DNA from: Rothia aerolata
GTDB taxonomy: Bacteria > Actinomycetota > Actinomycetes > Actinomycetales > Micrococcaceae
Assembly: GCF_014635585.1 (NCBI RefSeq)
Contig: NZ_BMDC01000005.1
Coordinates: forward strand, 1 to 64,000
DNA length: 64,000 nt
Direction of reading: 5' to 3'
In this document: in pieces, positions 26,475 to 34,768 of the stretch
How the letters are laid out: each line of letters begins with the position of its first letter
Position numbering within the stretch: the stretch's first letter is position 1
Position numbers and translations under genes: made by a program
Notes under the pieces: model-generated
The model's database searches: none
Told to the model about the DNA's origin: nothing
The model's input: only the letters and a program-made list of their open reading frames with translations

Positions 26475-27325
26475 TTACCCCGCTGGATTTTATCGCTGAC
26501 CTCTTCAACCCCAATCTGAGCTTTCTTCCGCGAGCGCTGGCGGCGGTGGTGATCTCTTCGATTGTCACCGGGGTGGTGGGCTGCCACGTGGTCATGCGGG
26601 GCATGGTCTTTATTGGCGACGCCGTGGCGCATTCTGTCTTTCCGGGCCTAGCCGTTGCCTTTGTGCTGGGAAGCAACCTGCTGGTGGGCGGGCTGGTTGC
26701 CGGTGTTCTTACCGCAATTTTGGTGGCTATCTTCTCGCAGAACCAGAAACTCCGCGAAGATTCCGTGATCGGCATATTTTTTGCTGGTGCCTTTGCCCTG
26801 GGTATCGTGGTGATTTCCCTTTCCCCCGGTTACTCGGGGTCAGTGCAGGACTTTCTCTTTGGCTCCATTGTGGGAATCTCCGGTGGAGACGTGCTGATTT
26901 CCGCCTGCGTGGCACTGGGGATTCTGGGGGTACTGGGACTTTTTCACCGGCATATTGTCACCGTTTCCCTCGACCGGGAAAGCGCCCGGGCCGCCGGGCT
27001 GCCGGTGCTCTGGATTGATATTGCCCTCTACGTTCTGGTGACCGTCTCGGTGGTTATTTCACTCAAAACCCTGGGCAACGTGCTGGTGCTGGCTCTGATT
27101 GTGATTCCGCCGTCTGCGGCACGCCTGGCCTGCTCCCGGCTAGGACCCATGATGGTTTTTGCCCCTCTTTTTGGCTGCCTGTCTTCTACCCTGGGGCTCT
27201 ACTTCTCCTGGGCCTTTAATCTGCCGGTGGGCGGCACAATCGTACTGACCATGATTACCGGCTTCTTGCTGACCACCTTGGTGCGGCCGGTAGCGGGTCT
27301 AAAGATGAGATTCCGGGCGGCATAA
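26471..27325 (+). CDS. ABC transporter permease (ZnuB/anchored-repeat type)
   Basis: The 284-residue membrane protein belongs to the ABC-3 family, with about 8-9 helices. Family stretches are VVGCHVVMRGMVFIGDAVAHSVF near the N-terminus, GIFFAGAFALGIVVIS, QDFLFGSIVGIS and GNVLVLALIVIPPSAARL. It forms the membrane channel for the ATPase encoded immediately upstream. It is the last gene of the island, and a long hairpin follows five bases after its stop. Confidence 0.95.
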   Translation: MITPLDFIADLFNPNLSFLPRALAAVVISSIVTGVVGCHVVMRGMVFIGDAVAHSVFPGLAVAFVLGSNLLVGGLVAGVLTAILVAIFSQNQKLREDSVIGIFFAGAFALGIVVISLSPGYSGSVQDFLFGSIVGISGGDVLISACVALGILGVLGLFHRHIVTVSLDRESARAAGLPVLWIDIALYVLVTVSVVISLKTLGNVLVLALIVIPPSAARLACSRLGPMMVFAPLFGCLSSTLGLYFSWAFNLPVGGTIVLTMITGFLLTTLVRPVAGLKMRFRAA

Positions 27326-27329
27326 GTTC

Positions 27330-27392
27330 TCCCTGGGGTTAGTGCCGTTTCCCTGTGGAAAATTGCCAGGGAAACGGCGCTAACCCCAGGGA
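27330..27392. terminator. Long hairpin between convergent genes
   Basis: A 26-bp stem (27330-27355 with 27367-27392, one G-T pair) around an 11-base loop ends the metal transporter operon and the convergent MFS gene. The stem core is CCTGGGGTTAGTGCCG. Confidence 0.8.
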
Positions 27393-27407
27393 AAACCCGC
27401 GGGGAAA

Positions 27408-28985
27408 CTAGTGTTCAGCGGGCTCCGCATGGGGGTCAGCCCCGCGGAGCATCAAAAATGCCATGCCAGCTGTTGCAAGCATCAGCACAGCGCTAATGGC
27501 TGCGGTGATCACAACGCCCGAATCGAAAGCGTGGGCGGCGGCGTCCAGCAGAGAAGCACCCAGGGAGCCGCCCACTTCCTCAGCCACCCGGGTGGCCCCG
27601 CCCAGGGTCTCGCTTGCCGAGTAAGCCTGGGCTTCGCTGAGCCCAGTAGGCAAAGCAATGGAGGCGCTGTAGGCAGCGGTGAGAATACCACCCAGAACGG
27701 CGGTGCCCATCACGGCCCCGGTCTCATAGGAGGTTTCAGAAATCGCCGAGGCTGCCCCCGCTTTTTCGGGCTTCACAGAAGAGAGCATGAGGTCGTTGGA
27801 GAGAGTCTCCGACATGCCTACGCCCAATCCCAAAATCAGGAAGGCAACCATGAGTACCGCGTTAGATTCTCCGCCGAGCACCACAACCAAGCCGTAGGCA
27901 AGAGCATTCAGCAACATGCCGCCTGCCACCAGGTAGGCGGGATGAATCTTAGGTACCAGGCGCACCACCAGCAGACCGGCCACCATGGTCACCAGGGTGC
28001 CCGGAACCAAGAAGAGCCCAGCCTCCATAGCGCTCATACCCGAGACCAGCTGCAGGTGCTGGGAGACAAAATAAATGAAACCGACCATGGACATCATGGC
28101 AAGCAGGTTTGCTGAAATTGCGCCGGTAAAGACCTTATTGGTGAAGAGGCGAACGTCCAGCATAGGGGTCTCCCTGCCCAGCTGACGGCGCACAAAGAAG
28201 TAGCCCAGCACCAGCCCCAGCAGAGCAGAAATAAAGAAAGCGACATCGAGGCCCTCTTTAGCCACGTGCTTGATTGCAAAGGTCAGCGAGGTCATTGCAA
28301 CCATCACCAGGCCAATTGAAACCGGGTCAACGGGGCCGGGACTAGGGTCTTTAGATTCAGGAATCAGAAAGGGCGCCAGCAGCAGAAAAGGAATCAGCAC
28401 GGGAACCGCCATCATAAAAACCGCGCCCCAGCTGAAGTGCTCCAAGATAAAGCCGCCCACCACGGGGCCAAGCGCCGCACCGGAGCCGAAACCCGCCGCC
28501 CAAATCGCCAGCGCGGTGCGGCGTTCATTGGGGTTGAGGAATATATTGCGAATTAGGGAGAGGGTGGAGGGCATGAGCATAGCGCCGAAAAAGCCCAGGC
28601 CAGCGCGCGCGACGATCAGCCATTCAGCGGACGGCGCGAAGGCGGCCAGCGCTGAAACGGCGGCAAAGCCGGTGGAGCCGATTATCAGCAGTTTTTTGCG
28701 GCCAATGCGGTCGCCGATAGAGCCCATGGGCACTAGCAGCCCCGCCAGAACCAGCGAGTAGGCGTCGATAATCCAGAGTTGCTGAAGGCCGGTGGGTTCT
28801 AGCGCCTGCGCAATTTTAGGAATCGCGAAAGAAAGCACCGTGTTATCGATGGAGACCAGAAGCACGGGGAGCATCAAGACCGCCAGCGCGCTCCAGCGTT
28901 GGCGGGGTGTGGTTTTTGCCTGGCCGGTATAGCGAACCGGATCAGGGTTGGGATTGACCACCGGTATGGGTGCTGTCAGCGGCAT
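27408..28985 (-). CDS. DHA2-family MFS multidrug exporter (QacA/SmvA-like)
   Basis: The 525-residue protein has about 14 helices. The first helix has VSIDNTVLSFAIPKIAQAL, with the acidic residue typical of QacA-like cation exporters. Motif A is GSIGDRIGRKKLL and motif C lies near GFGSGAALGPVVGGFIL. Export of lipophilic cations or biocides is likely. The ATG has GGGGGAG upstream. The divergent TetR gene starts 97 bp away, and two operator-like direct repeats lie between them, giving a classic pump/repressor pair. Confidence 0.92.
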   Translation of the reverse strand: MPLTAPIPVVNPNPDPVRYTGQAKTTPRQRWSALAVLMLPVLLVSIDNTVLSFAIPKIAQALEPTGLQQLWIIDAYSLVLAGLLVPMGSIGDRIGRKKLLIIGSTGFAAVSALAAFAPSAEWLIVARAGLGFFGAMLMPSTLSLIRNIFLNPNERRTALAIWAAGFGSGAALGPVVGGFILEHFSWGAVFMMAVPVLIPFLLLAPFLIPESKDPSPGPVDPVSIGLVMVAMTSLTFAIKHVAKEGLDVAFFISALLGLVLGYFFVRRQLGRETPMLDVRLFTNKVFTGAISANLLAMMSMVGFIYFVSQHLQLVSGMSAMEAGLFLVPGTLVTMVAGLLVVRLVPKIHPAYLVAGGMLLNALAYGLVVVLGGESNAVLMVAFLILGLGVGMSETLSNDLMLSSVKPEKAGAASAISETSYETGAVMGTAVLGGILTAAYSASIALPTGLSEAQAYSASETLGGATRVAEEVGGSLGASLLDAAAHAFDSGVVITAAISAVLMLATAGMAFLMLRGADPHAEPAEH

Positions 28986-29004
28986 GTTCTCCCCCGTTTC
29001 TTAA

Positions 29005-29053
29005 CTGTACCAACTAGACGGTTTACCTCAGGTTACTGTACCAACTGGACGGT
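29005..29053. promoter_or_regulatory. Two direct-repeat operators between MFS and TetR genes
   Basis: CTGTACCAACTAGACGGT (29005-29022) and CTGTACCAACTGGACGGT (29036-29053) are 31 bp apart, three helical turns, and differ at one base. Each has partial dyad symmetry (ACC...GGT). They fill the divergent promoter and are the likely TetR binding sites. Confidence 0.75.
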
Positions 29054-29081
29054 CAAGTGGCAATGCATTAGATTTGTGACC

Positions 29082-29600
29082 ATGAGCGCGAAAGAGAAAA
29101 TTCTTCAGGCCTACGAGTCAATCCTCATCAACGAGGGAGAAAAAGCAGCCACCATGGACTCCGTGGCACGCGCCGCCGGGGTCTCCAAGGGCGGTTTGCT
29201 CTACCACTTCCCTTCCAAAGAGGCTATGGCGGCGGGGGTGGTTGAGCGCTTCACCGCTCTTGCCCAGCAGGATTTAGAGCTCATGCAAAACTCAGCAGAG
29301 GGTGCTAGCACCTACTACATCAACGTTTCCTTTTACGAGGATTCCGACTTTGACCGCTCCATCGTGGCAGTTTCCCGCCTGGCGCAGGAGTCTAACCGGG
29401 CGGCGTCCGCAGCGCTAAAGGAGTCGCAGGACGCCGTAACCCGGCTGATCGAGCAAGAGGTGGGGGACTCCGCCACGGCTCGCGCTATTGTTCTTCTGGC
29501 AGACGGCATGTACTACAACGCGGCGTTTATGGGTACCGAGGGGCAGGCAGAAAACGATCGAGAAATCCTGCTGGCAGCGGTGAAAAAGCTGAGGGGATAG
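29082..29600 (+). CDS. TetR-family transcriptional regulator
   Basis: The 172-residue repressor has a TetR N-terminal helix-turn-helix (MDSVARAAGVSKGGLLYHFP at about residues 25-44) and a ligand-binding C-terminal part. I start it at ATG 29082 (MSAKEKILQAYES); the longer frame covers the operators and has no family similarity. A TTAGAT hexamer 10 bases before the ATG and the absence of a ribosome binding site suggest a leaderless transcript. It probably represses the divergent QacA-like exporter and itself. Confidence 0.92.
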   Translation: MSAKEKILQAYESILINEGEKAATMDSVARAAGVSKGGLLYHFPSKEAMAAGVVERFTALAQQDLELMQNSAEGASTYYINVSFYEDSDFDRSIVAVSRLAQESNRAASAALKESQDAVTRLIEQEVGDSATARAIVLLADGMYYNAAFMGTEGQAENDREILLAAVKKLRG

Positions 29601-29617
29601 CACCTGCACCAAGAAGT

Positions 29618-31093
29618 TTAGGTTCCGCAGAAACTTCTAAAGAAACGGGACTGCTCGGGGGCAGATTCTAGGTCTTCACAACCGGGCTTATGTTTATAGG
29701 GTTCTCGAATCGCCGAGAGGAGCCGCTCTAGGGGTTCTTGGTCGCCGGCTTCCACGGCGCGAAGGGCGGCGTCGAGGGCAAGATTGCGGGGAATATAGAC
29801 GGGGTTGGCTTGCTCCATAAGCTCCCGCGCAGCCTGTTCGGAAGTTCCGGTCTCGGCCCGCAAGCGCAACAGCTCAGCCCACCACTCTTTCAGCAGACCG
29901 GAATGAGAACTCATCTGCCCGAGCGCCTCAGGCAGCTCAATCCCTTCTTCGTTCTCTGCCAGCACCCTGAAGAACCCCGTGAAGTCCAGCGAGTCCACCT
30001 CAAGCAGGTCAAAGGTTTTCTCTACTAGGGCATATACCTCAGCGAGAATATCCGCAGGGGCACCCTGCACGTCCAAGCCGAATTTGCGCGCAAAAACCCG
30101 GGCGGCGGCGTCCTGATAAAAATCTTCAAACCCTTCAAGCACAAAAGTTGCGCGGTCAATCGCGCGATTCGGGTCTTCGTCGATAAGGTCCAGCAGCACC
30201 TCGGCAAAACGGGTGAGGTTCCAGCGAGTTACCGCCGGCTGGTTCTTGAACCGGTAGCGGCCCTGCCGGTCAATAGACGAATAGACAGCATCCCGCGAGA
30301 AAGCATCGATAAAAGCGCAGGGACCAAAGTCGATTGCCTCACCCGAAATCGCCACGTTATCGGTGTTGAGTACCCCGTGCACAAAGCCCAGACCGCTCCA
30401 GGCAGCCACGAGTTCCGCCTGACTTTTTACCACCGCCTGCAGAAACTCCAAGGCGGGGTTCTCTGCATTTTTCACCTCGGGATAGTGGCGGTTGAGCGCG
30501 TATTCCACCAGGTCAGACCGAGTTTTTGGCTCGCACTGCATGGCGGCGAACTGAAAGGTCCCCACCCTGATATGCGATGCCGCCACCCGCACCAAAATAC
30601 CGGCGGGCTCCGGCAGGGGCGAACGACGCCGCACGGTTTCACCTGTCTCAATCACCGCGAGCGCGCGACTGGTCGGCAGACCCAGAGCGTGCAGGGATTC
30701 ACCGATGACCGCCTCCCGCCAGACAGCCGAAAGGGGCGCCTTGCCGTCTGAGCCGGGTCTGGAGAACATGGTGGTGCCGCTACCCTTGAGGTGCAGGTCT
30801 TTACCAGCCAGCTCGCCGACTAAATGAGCTCGGCCATCCCCGAGCACCGGGGAGAGCTGGCCAAATTGAAAGCCCGAATAGGCAAGGGCGTAGGTGTTTG
30901 ATTCGGGGCCCGCTTGGCCGGTAAGCCACTGTAGACCCGCCGGGGTTTTGAGGAAGTCGGCGTCGAGGCCGAGTTCACGGGCCAGGGGCTCGTTGACCCA
31001 GGTGACTTTAGAGCCAGCGGGGATATCAGGTTCTGCCGCGAAGGCGAGCTCCCCGAAGGCTGTGGCGTAAGTGTGTTCAAGGGTGGGTGCCAT
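29618..31093 (-). CDS. selO: SelO/YdiU-family protein adenylyltransferase
   Basis: The 491-residue pseudokinase-fold enzyme transfers AMP from ATP to Ser/Thr/Tyr side chains of proteins and is linked to redox stress. Typical stretches are YALAYSGFQFGQLSPVLGDG, LHLKGSGTTMFSRPGSDGKA, AVIGESLHALGLPTSRALA, NTDNVAISGEAIDFGPCAF (with the DFG-like metal site) and FARKFGLD. Length is normal. No clear ribosome binding site precedes the ATG, and TAGACT lies at -10 spacing, so it may be leaderless. A mazF remnant on the same strand ends 15 bp upstream. Confidence 0.95.
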   Translation of the reverse strand: MAPTLEHTYATAFGELAFAAEPDIPAGSKVTWVNEPLARELGLDADFLKTPAGLQWLTGQAGPESNTYALAYSGFQFGQLSPVLGDGRAHLVGELAGKDLHLKGSGTTMFSRPGSDGKAPLSAVWREAVIGESLHALGLPTSRALAVIETGETVRRRSPLPEPAGILVRVAASHIRVGTFQFAAMQCEPKTRSDLVEYALNRHYPEVKNAENPALEFLQAVVKSQAELVAAWSGLGFVHGVLNTDNVAISGEAIDFGPCAFIDAFSRDAVYSSIDRQGRYRFKNQPAVTRWNLTRFAEVLLDLIDEDPNRAIDRATFVLEGFEDFYQDAAARVFARKFGLDVQGAPADILAEVYALVEKTFDLLEVDSLDFTGFFRVLAENEEGIELPEALGQMSSHSGLLKEWWAELLRLRAETGTSEQAARELMEQANPVYIPRNLALDAALRAVEAGDQEPLERLLSAIREPYKHKPGCEDLESAPEQSRFFRSFCGT

Positions 31094-31108
31094 AGAACCA
31101 GTCTAAAT

Positions 31109-31372
31109 CTAGAGAGCAAGGTGCAGCTTCAGCGCGTAGTCAATCTGCCACATGGTTCGAGAGCTCAAAGTACCCAGGTAGTCGCCCAAACGATTCACTG
31201 ACACCGTGCGAATCTGTTCCGCCCGTGCCTTAGATTCTTTGCCCAGTCCACTTTCATGAGCTGGTAATAACACCTGAAATGGTGCAACAAACCTAACGTT
31301 ACTTGTTATCGGCAGAACGGTGACAGTTCCTCTCAAAGACTCTGCAACTATAGCTACAGGCTCTCGGTACAT
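31109..31372 (-). pseudogene. 5'-truncated MazF/PemK-type toxin remnant
   Basis: The 87-codon fragment reads EPVAIVAESLRGTVTVLPIT, LLPAHESGLGKESKARAEQ and RLGDYLGTLSSRTMWQIDYA, matching the last three quarters of MazF/PemK endoribonucleases. The N-terminal strand with the RGDIVWVDL-type motif is missing, and no MazE antitoxin gene is present. The sequence just upstream is the GTAC-word hairpin element. The remnant is therefore an inactivated toxin-antitoxin locus. Confidence 0.75.
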
Positions 31373-31395
31373 GTAAACACCGGCAAATCTTCTAA

Positions 31396-31564
31396 GGTAC
31401 AAGTGTGGTCCCCGGGTACAAGACAATACTTGTACCCGGGGACCACGCTTGTACCCTAGATAGCCCGGCAAGAAGAAACTTGTACCTTGTCCCCACCAAG
31501 TTTTCCCGAGTGGCCATTTTTATACCGAAAATCAGCCAAAAACGGTCTAAAAATGGCCACTCGG
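31396..31564. repeat. GTAC-word hairpin element, copy A
   Basis: GGTACAAG at 31396-31403 and 31415-31422 faces CTTGTACC at 31429-31436 and 31448-31455, with a third CTTGTACC at 31479-31486. The stem is about 27 bp long with one mismatch and an ACAATA loop. A second hairpin follows (GAGTGGCCATTTTTATACCG with CGGTCTAAAAATGGCCACTC, to 31564). Copy B at 39298-39465 has the same parts at the same spacing. The element lies between the mazF remnant and the DJ-1 gene. Confidence 0.85.
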
Positions 31565-31704
31565 CAGGGGGGAGGGAGCCAGCAAGGCGCCTCTCCGCGC
31601 TCAGTGAACCTGACGCAGTGCCCTTTTCATAAACCCACCTGTGCTGAAATGATAGGGAAGGTAGAAATAATCAGCACACTGCCCATTGGCAGAAAGGAAA
31701 GACA

Positions 31705-32241
31705 ATGACTGATCTGACCGGTAAGAAGGTTCTCGCGCTAGCAAGCCAGGGCGTGGAGCAGATTGAGTTCACCTCGCCCCGCGAGGCTCTGGAAAAGGCC
31801 GGCGCTGAGGTAACCTTGGCCTCCCCCGACGGCAAGGAGTTCCAGGGCATGGAGAGCGACTGGGAGAAGAAGGATTTCTTCACCCCCGACCTGAAGGTGG
31901 CAGAGGCCAAGGCCGACGATTACGATGCCCTCCTGCTGCCCGGCGGCACCCTCAACGCAGATGCTATGCGTCTTGATGAGGACGCCCGCGCCCTCGTTCG
32001 CGAGTTCCTGGCAGCTGAGAAGCCCGTTGCCGCTATCTGCCACGCCCCCTGGCTGCTCATTGACGCCGGCGTGGCCGAGGGCCGCAAGCTGACTTCTTTC
32101 ACCTCGGTGGTTCCCGACCTTAAGAATGCCGGCGCCAACTGGGTTGATGAAGAGGTTGTGGTAGATGGTTCCCTGATTACCAGCCGCAACCCCAACGACC
32201 TCGAGGCTTTCAACGCCGCTATCATTGAGAAGCTGGCATAA
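31705..32241 (+). CDS. DJ-1/PfpI family protein
   Basis: The 178-residue cytoplasmic protein is of the PfpI/YhbO type, proposed to act as glyoxalase, deglycase or stress chaperone. The nucleophile elbow is AAICHAPWLL with the catalytic Cys, preceded by YDALLLPGGTLNADAMR. The C-terminal segment reads LITSRNPNDLEAFN. AAAGGA precedes the ATG. It may share a transcript with the antibiotic biosynthesis monooxygenase-domain gene 170 bp downstream, though a long hairpin lies between them. Confidence 0.93.
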   Translation: MTDLTGKKVLALASQGVEQIEFTSPREALEKAGAEVTLASPDGKEFQGMESDWEKKDFFTPDLKVAEAKADDYDALLLPGGTLNADAMRLDEDARALVREFLAAEKPVAAICHAPWLLIDAGVAEGRKLTSFTSVVPDLKNAGANWVDEEVVVDGSLITSRNPNDLEAFNAAIIEKLA

Positions 32242-32265
32242 GTTTTATTCGGTTTCCCTGCCTCA

Positions 32266-32361
32266 TGCGCAGGCGCCCGCTAACTGACCCTCTCGCGGCT
32301 CGCGCGGACGCTCGCACGCGATTCACGCCAGCCCCAGCCAGTTAGCGGGTCCGCCTGCGCA
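32266..32361. terminator. Long-loop hairpin after the DJ-1 gene
   Basis: TGCGCAGGCGCCCGCTAACTG (32266-32286) pairs with CAGTTAGCGGGTCCGCCTGCGCA (32339-32361, two-base bulge). The loop of about 52 bases contains CTCGCGCG and CGCTCGCAC, words shared with the loop of the hairpin at 34633. It is a repeat-like intergenic structure rather than a simple terminator. Confidence 0.6.
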
Positions 32362-32410
32362 TAAGGCCAGTAGGGCTTTCGAATAAACTTTTTAGAGAAA
32401 GAAGAATTAC

Positions 32411-32731
32411 ATGATTTTTATTGTTGTGAAGTACCAGGTCAAAGACGGCAAGCGCGATGAGTTCCTGGTTGCCACCCGCGAGTTCACCGAGGCTACCCGC
32501 GCGGAGCCCGGCAACAAGTGGTTCGAGTGGTCGCTGAGCGTTGAGGACCCCAACGAGGTTGTGCTGGTTGAGGCGTTTGAGGACGACGCCGCCGCGGCTC
32601 ACGTGAATTCCGAGCACTTTGCGAAGGGCCTGGAGGCTATGAGGCCCTGGCTGACGGCAACCCCTAAGATTATTTCCCGCACCATTGAGGGCCAGGACTG
32701 GGATCGGATGGGCGAGCTCCAGGTTGATTAG
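32411..32731 (+). CDS. Antibiotic biosynthesis monooxygenase-domain protein (putative quinol monooxygenase)
   Basis: The 106-residue dimeric ferredoxin-like fold protein has ABM-family features: MIFIVVKYQVKDGKRDEFL, NKWFEWSLSVEDPNEVVLVE and HVNSEHFAKGLEAM. Homologues such as YgiN oxidise quinols or act without cofactor; the substrate is unknown. AGAAAGAAG precedes the ATG. Confidence 0.88.
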   Translation: MIFIVVKYQVKDGKRDEFLVATREFTEATRAEPGNKWFEWSLSVEDPNEVVLVEAFEDDAAAAHVNSEHFAKGLEAMRPWLTATPKIISRTIEGQDWDRMGELQVD

Positions 32732-32958
32732 CGCGAAGCGCACATCAACTCGGAGCGAGCCCGAGTAAAGGATGCCGCCCCACCGCGAAGAGAGCTACAG
32801 AGTGCTCGAGAAGCGGAAGGGGTGGCGTCCTTATTTTTATGGCGGGCGGGAGTGGCGGGGGTTTGCGCAAAACCTCCCCGCGGGGCGTCTTTTTTCACTA
32901 GAATGGGAGAGCTGCTTTAATTTTTTTTGACCGGAACTAGTTGCAGGAGTTTTATTTG

Positions 32959-33783
32959 ATGGTGACCCCTAGCCAGGAGCCCCAGAATCCAGTGGAACCA
33001 CAGGAAGAGAACCATAGTGGTGCTGTGACTCTTGCGGTGTCTACCGTGATTCTTGCACTGCGTAAGAAAGAGGGCGAGTCGCGCCATTCTTTGTGGTTGC
33101 CGCTGGTGCGTCGTTTGCGGGAGCCCTATAAGGGTCAGTGGGCTCTGCCGGGTGGCCCGCTGGCTGCTGATTTGTCTTTGGAGCAGGCTGCCGGTTCTAC
33201 GCTGAAGCGGGCAACCGGTCTGGTTCCCGGTTATCTGGAGCAGCTGTATGCGTTTGGTGAGGTGATGCGCACCCCTGACCACAAGATTCATCGTGATGGT
33301 TCTGGTCCGCTACCTGTTCCTACCGAGGGTGGGGAGAATGACCGCACGGTATCGGTGGTCTACTGGGCTTCGATTCCGGCAACCGAGGTGAGCCGCACCC
33401 GCGTGCACGAGAACATCCGTTGGTTCCCGGTAGACGAGCTGCCCGTTCTGGCTTTTGACCACAATGAGATTGTTGAGTACGCAAAGTACCGCCTGCAGCG
33501 CAAGGTGGAGCATTCCCGTATTGCCCACTCTTTCCTGGGTGAGCAGTTCACTCTGGCGCAACTGCGGGAGGTCTACGAGGCTATTTTGGGTCGCGAGCTT
33601 GATCCGGCGAATTTCCGCCGCCAGATTGCCGCGTCTAAGTCGATTATTGATACCGGCAAGCGCGTAGAGGGTACCCGCCACCGCCCGCCGCGCCTCTACC
33701 GCTACGACCATTCTTTGGCCTTTGCTGACCAGGGCCCGCTGGGCATGTACCGCGCCGCCCAGCACGAGGCTGCCCAGCACTAG
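32959..33783 (+). CDS. NrtR-like NUDIX transcriptional regulator
   Basis: The 274-residue protein combines an N-terminal NUDIX fold (about residues 20-165) with a C-terminal winged helix (LGEQFTLAQLREVYEAILG to RHRPPRLYRYD). This is the architecture of NrtR, which senses ADP-ribose and represses NAD synthesis or salvage genes. The NUDIX box is degenerate: the segment GGPLAADLSLEQAAGSTLKR lacks the REUxEE catalytic glutamates, as expected for a sensor. The start is ATG 32959 with CAGGAG upstream; a TTG six codons earlier is possible. The next gene begins 3 bases after its stop, so the two are cotranscribed. Confidence 0.88.
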   Translation: MVTPSQEPQNPVEPQEENHSGAVTLAVSTVILALRKKEGESRHSLWLPLVRRLREPYKGQWALPGGPLAADLSLEQAAGSTLKRATGLVPGYLEQLYAFGEVMRTPDHKIHRDGSGPLPVPTEGGENDRTVSVVYWASIPATEVSRTRVHENIRWFPVDELPVLAFDHNEIVEYAKYRLQRKVEHSRIAHSFLGEQFTLAQLREVYEAILGRELDPANFRRQIAASKSIIDTGKRVEGTRHRPPRLYRYDHSLAFADQGPLGMYRAAQHEAAQH

Positions 33784-33786
33784 ATT

Positions 33787-34611
33787 ATGGCAGGCGTGAG
33801 AGTTTATCGTTCGCTGGCCCTGGGGGCACTGGGTCTTCTGGCGCTGGCGGGGTGCGGCGCGTCGTCCACCGAGCAGGCCGCCCCGGCGCCGTCCAAGACC
33901 GAATATCAGGACGGCCAGGCGGCAAAGGTGGTTTCGGTTCAGTCAGCGAACTCGCTGACGGTGGACGTGGACGGCGCCACCGAGCAGGTACGTATGGTCA
34001 ATGTTGCTGCGCCCACGGAGAATAATAATGAGATGTCGGGTGCCTGTCTGGTGCAGGAATCTGCCGACTACCTCAAGAAAAAGCTACCCGAGGGCACCGA
34101 AATTACCCTGCAATTTGACGATGCCCAGATTGGTAGCACCGGCGCCCTGGACGCGGCGGTGTATCTTGGCGACGAGCTGATTAACGCCGATGTGGTGGGG
34201 GCGGGCATGGCCACCACCACCTATGCCACCGCCAAGGACGAGTTCTACTCGGAAATTTCTCAGGCCCAGCAGAGCGCCGCCGAGAAGAAAGTGGGCCTCT
34301 ACGACCCGTCGATTGACTGCACCATTCCCTATCAGATTGCCCAAGCGCAGCAAAAGGTCAAATCTGCCGGGGAGCTCGGTGAAGAGGCTGACCGGGAGCG
34401 GGTTTATAAGGAGGCGTCGACGCTCTACAACCAGCTCTCTGAGGCAACCCAAGCACCGGCCCAGTGGGTTGGTTCTATTGTGACCCTCGATTCTGTGAGC
34501 ACCCAGCTGGATGATCTCAGGGGGGCTCTGGACAAGAACTACTACGACGAGAACGGCATGAGCGAGGCCGACTACGCTTCGGCGACGGCGACGACGGGCC
34601 GGCCTGGGTAG
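33787..34611 (+). CDS. SNase-like lipoprotein, catalytic residues altered
   Basis: The 274-residue protein has a lipoprotein signal (ALGLLALAGCG) and a staphylococcal-nuclease OB-fold at about 45-180. The calcium/arginine site normally reading RxxGIDTPE is VRMVNVAAPTE, and the second catalytic arginine region reads TGALDAAVYLGDEL without Arg. Nuclease activity is therefore doubtful, and the domain may be a binding module. A helical C-terminal part (about 190-274) has no recognised domain. It is encoded 3 bases after the NrtR-like gene. Confidence 0.8.
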   Translation: MAGVRVYRSLALGALGLLALAGCGASSTEQAAPAPSKTEYQDGQAAKVVSVQSANSLTVDVDGATEQVRMVNVAAPTENNNEMSGACLVQESADYLKKKLPEGTEITLQFDDAQIGSTGALDAAVYLGDELINADVVGAGMATTTYATAKDEFYSEISQAQQSAAEKKVGLYDPSIDCTIPYQIAQAQQKVKSAGELGEEADRERVYKEASTLYNQLSEATQAPAQWVGSIVTLDSVSTQLDDLRGALDKNYYDENGMSEADYASATATTGRPG

Positions 34612-34632
34612 GGGCTGCGGGTAGGGAAAGCA

Positions 34633-34760
34633 CAAGGGGTATCGCTCCGGTTAACCTCCCTTAAACGTACGCTTCGCGATTCCGCTCACTCTTATGTGCT
34701 CGCGCGCTCGCACTTGTTTCGCTACATCCCGATGCCAGTTGACCGGAGCGATACCCCTTG
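34633..34760. terminator. Long-loop hairpin between convergent genes
   Basis: CAAGGGGTATCGCTCCGGTT (stem 34633-34655) pairs over 23 bp with 34738-34760, with one G-T pair. The 82-base loop contains GCTCGCGCGCTCGCAC, similar to the loop at 32266. It separates the SNase-like and aminotransferase genes. Confidence 0.65.
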
Positions 34761-34768
34761 GAGATCTC

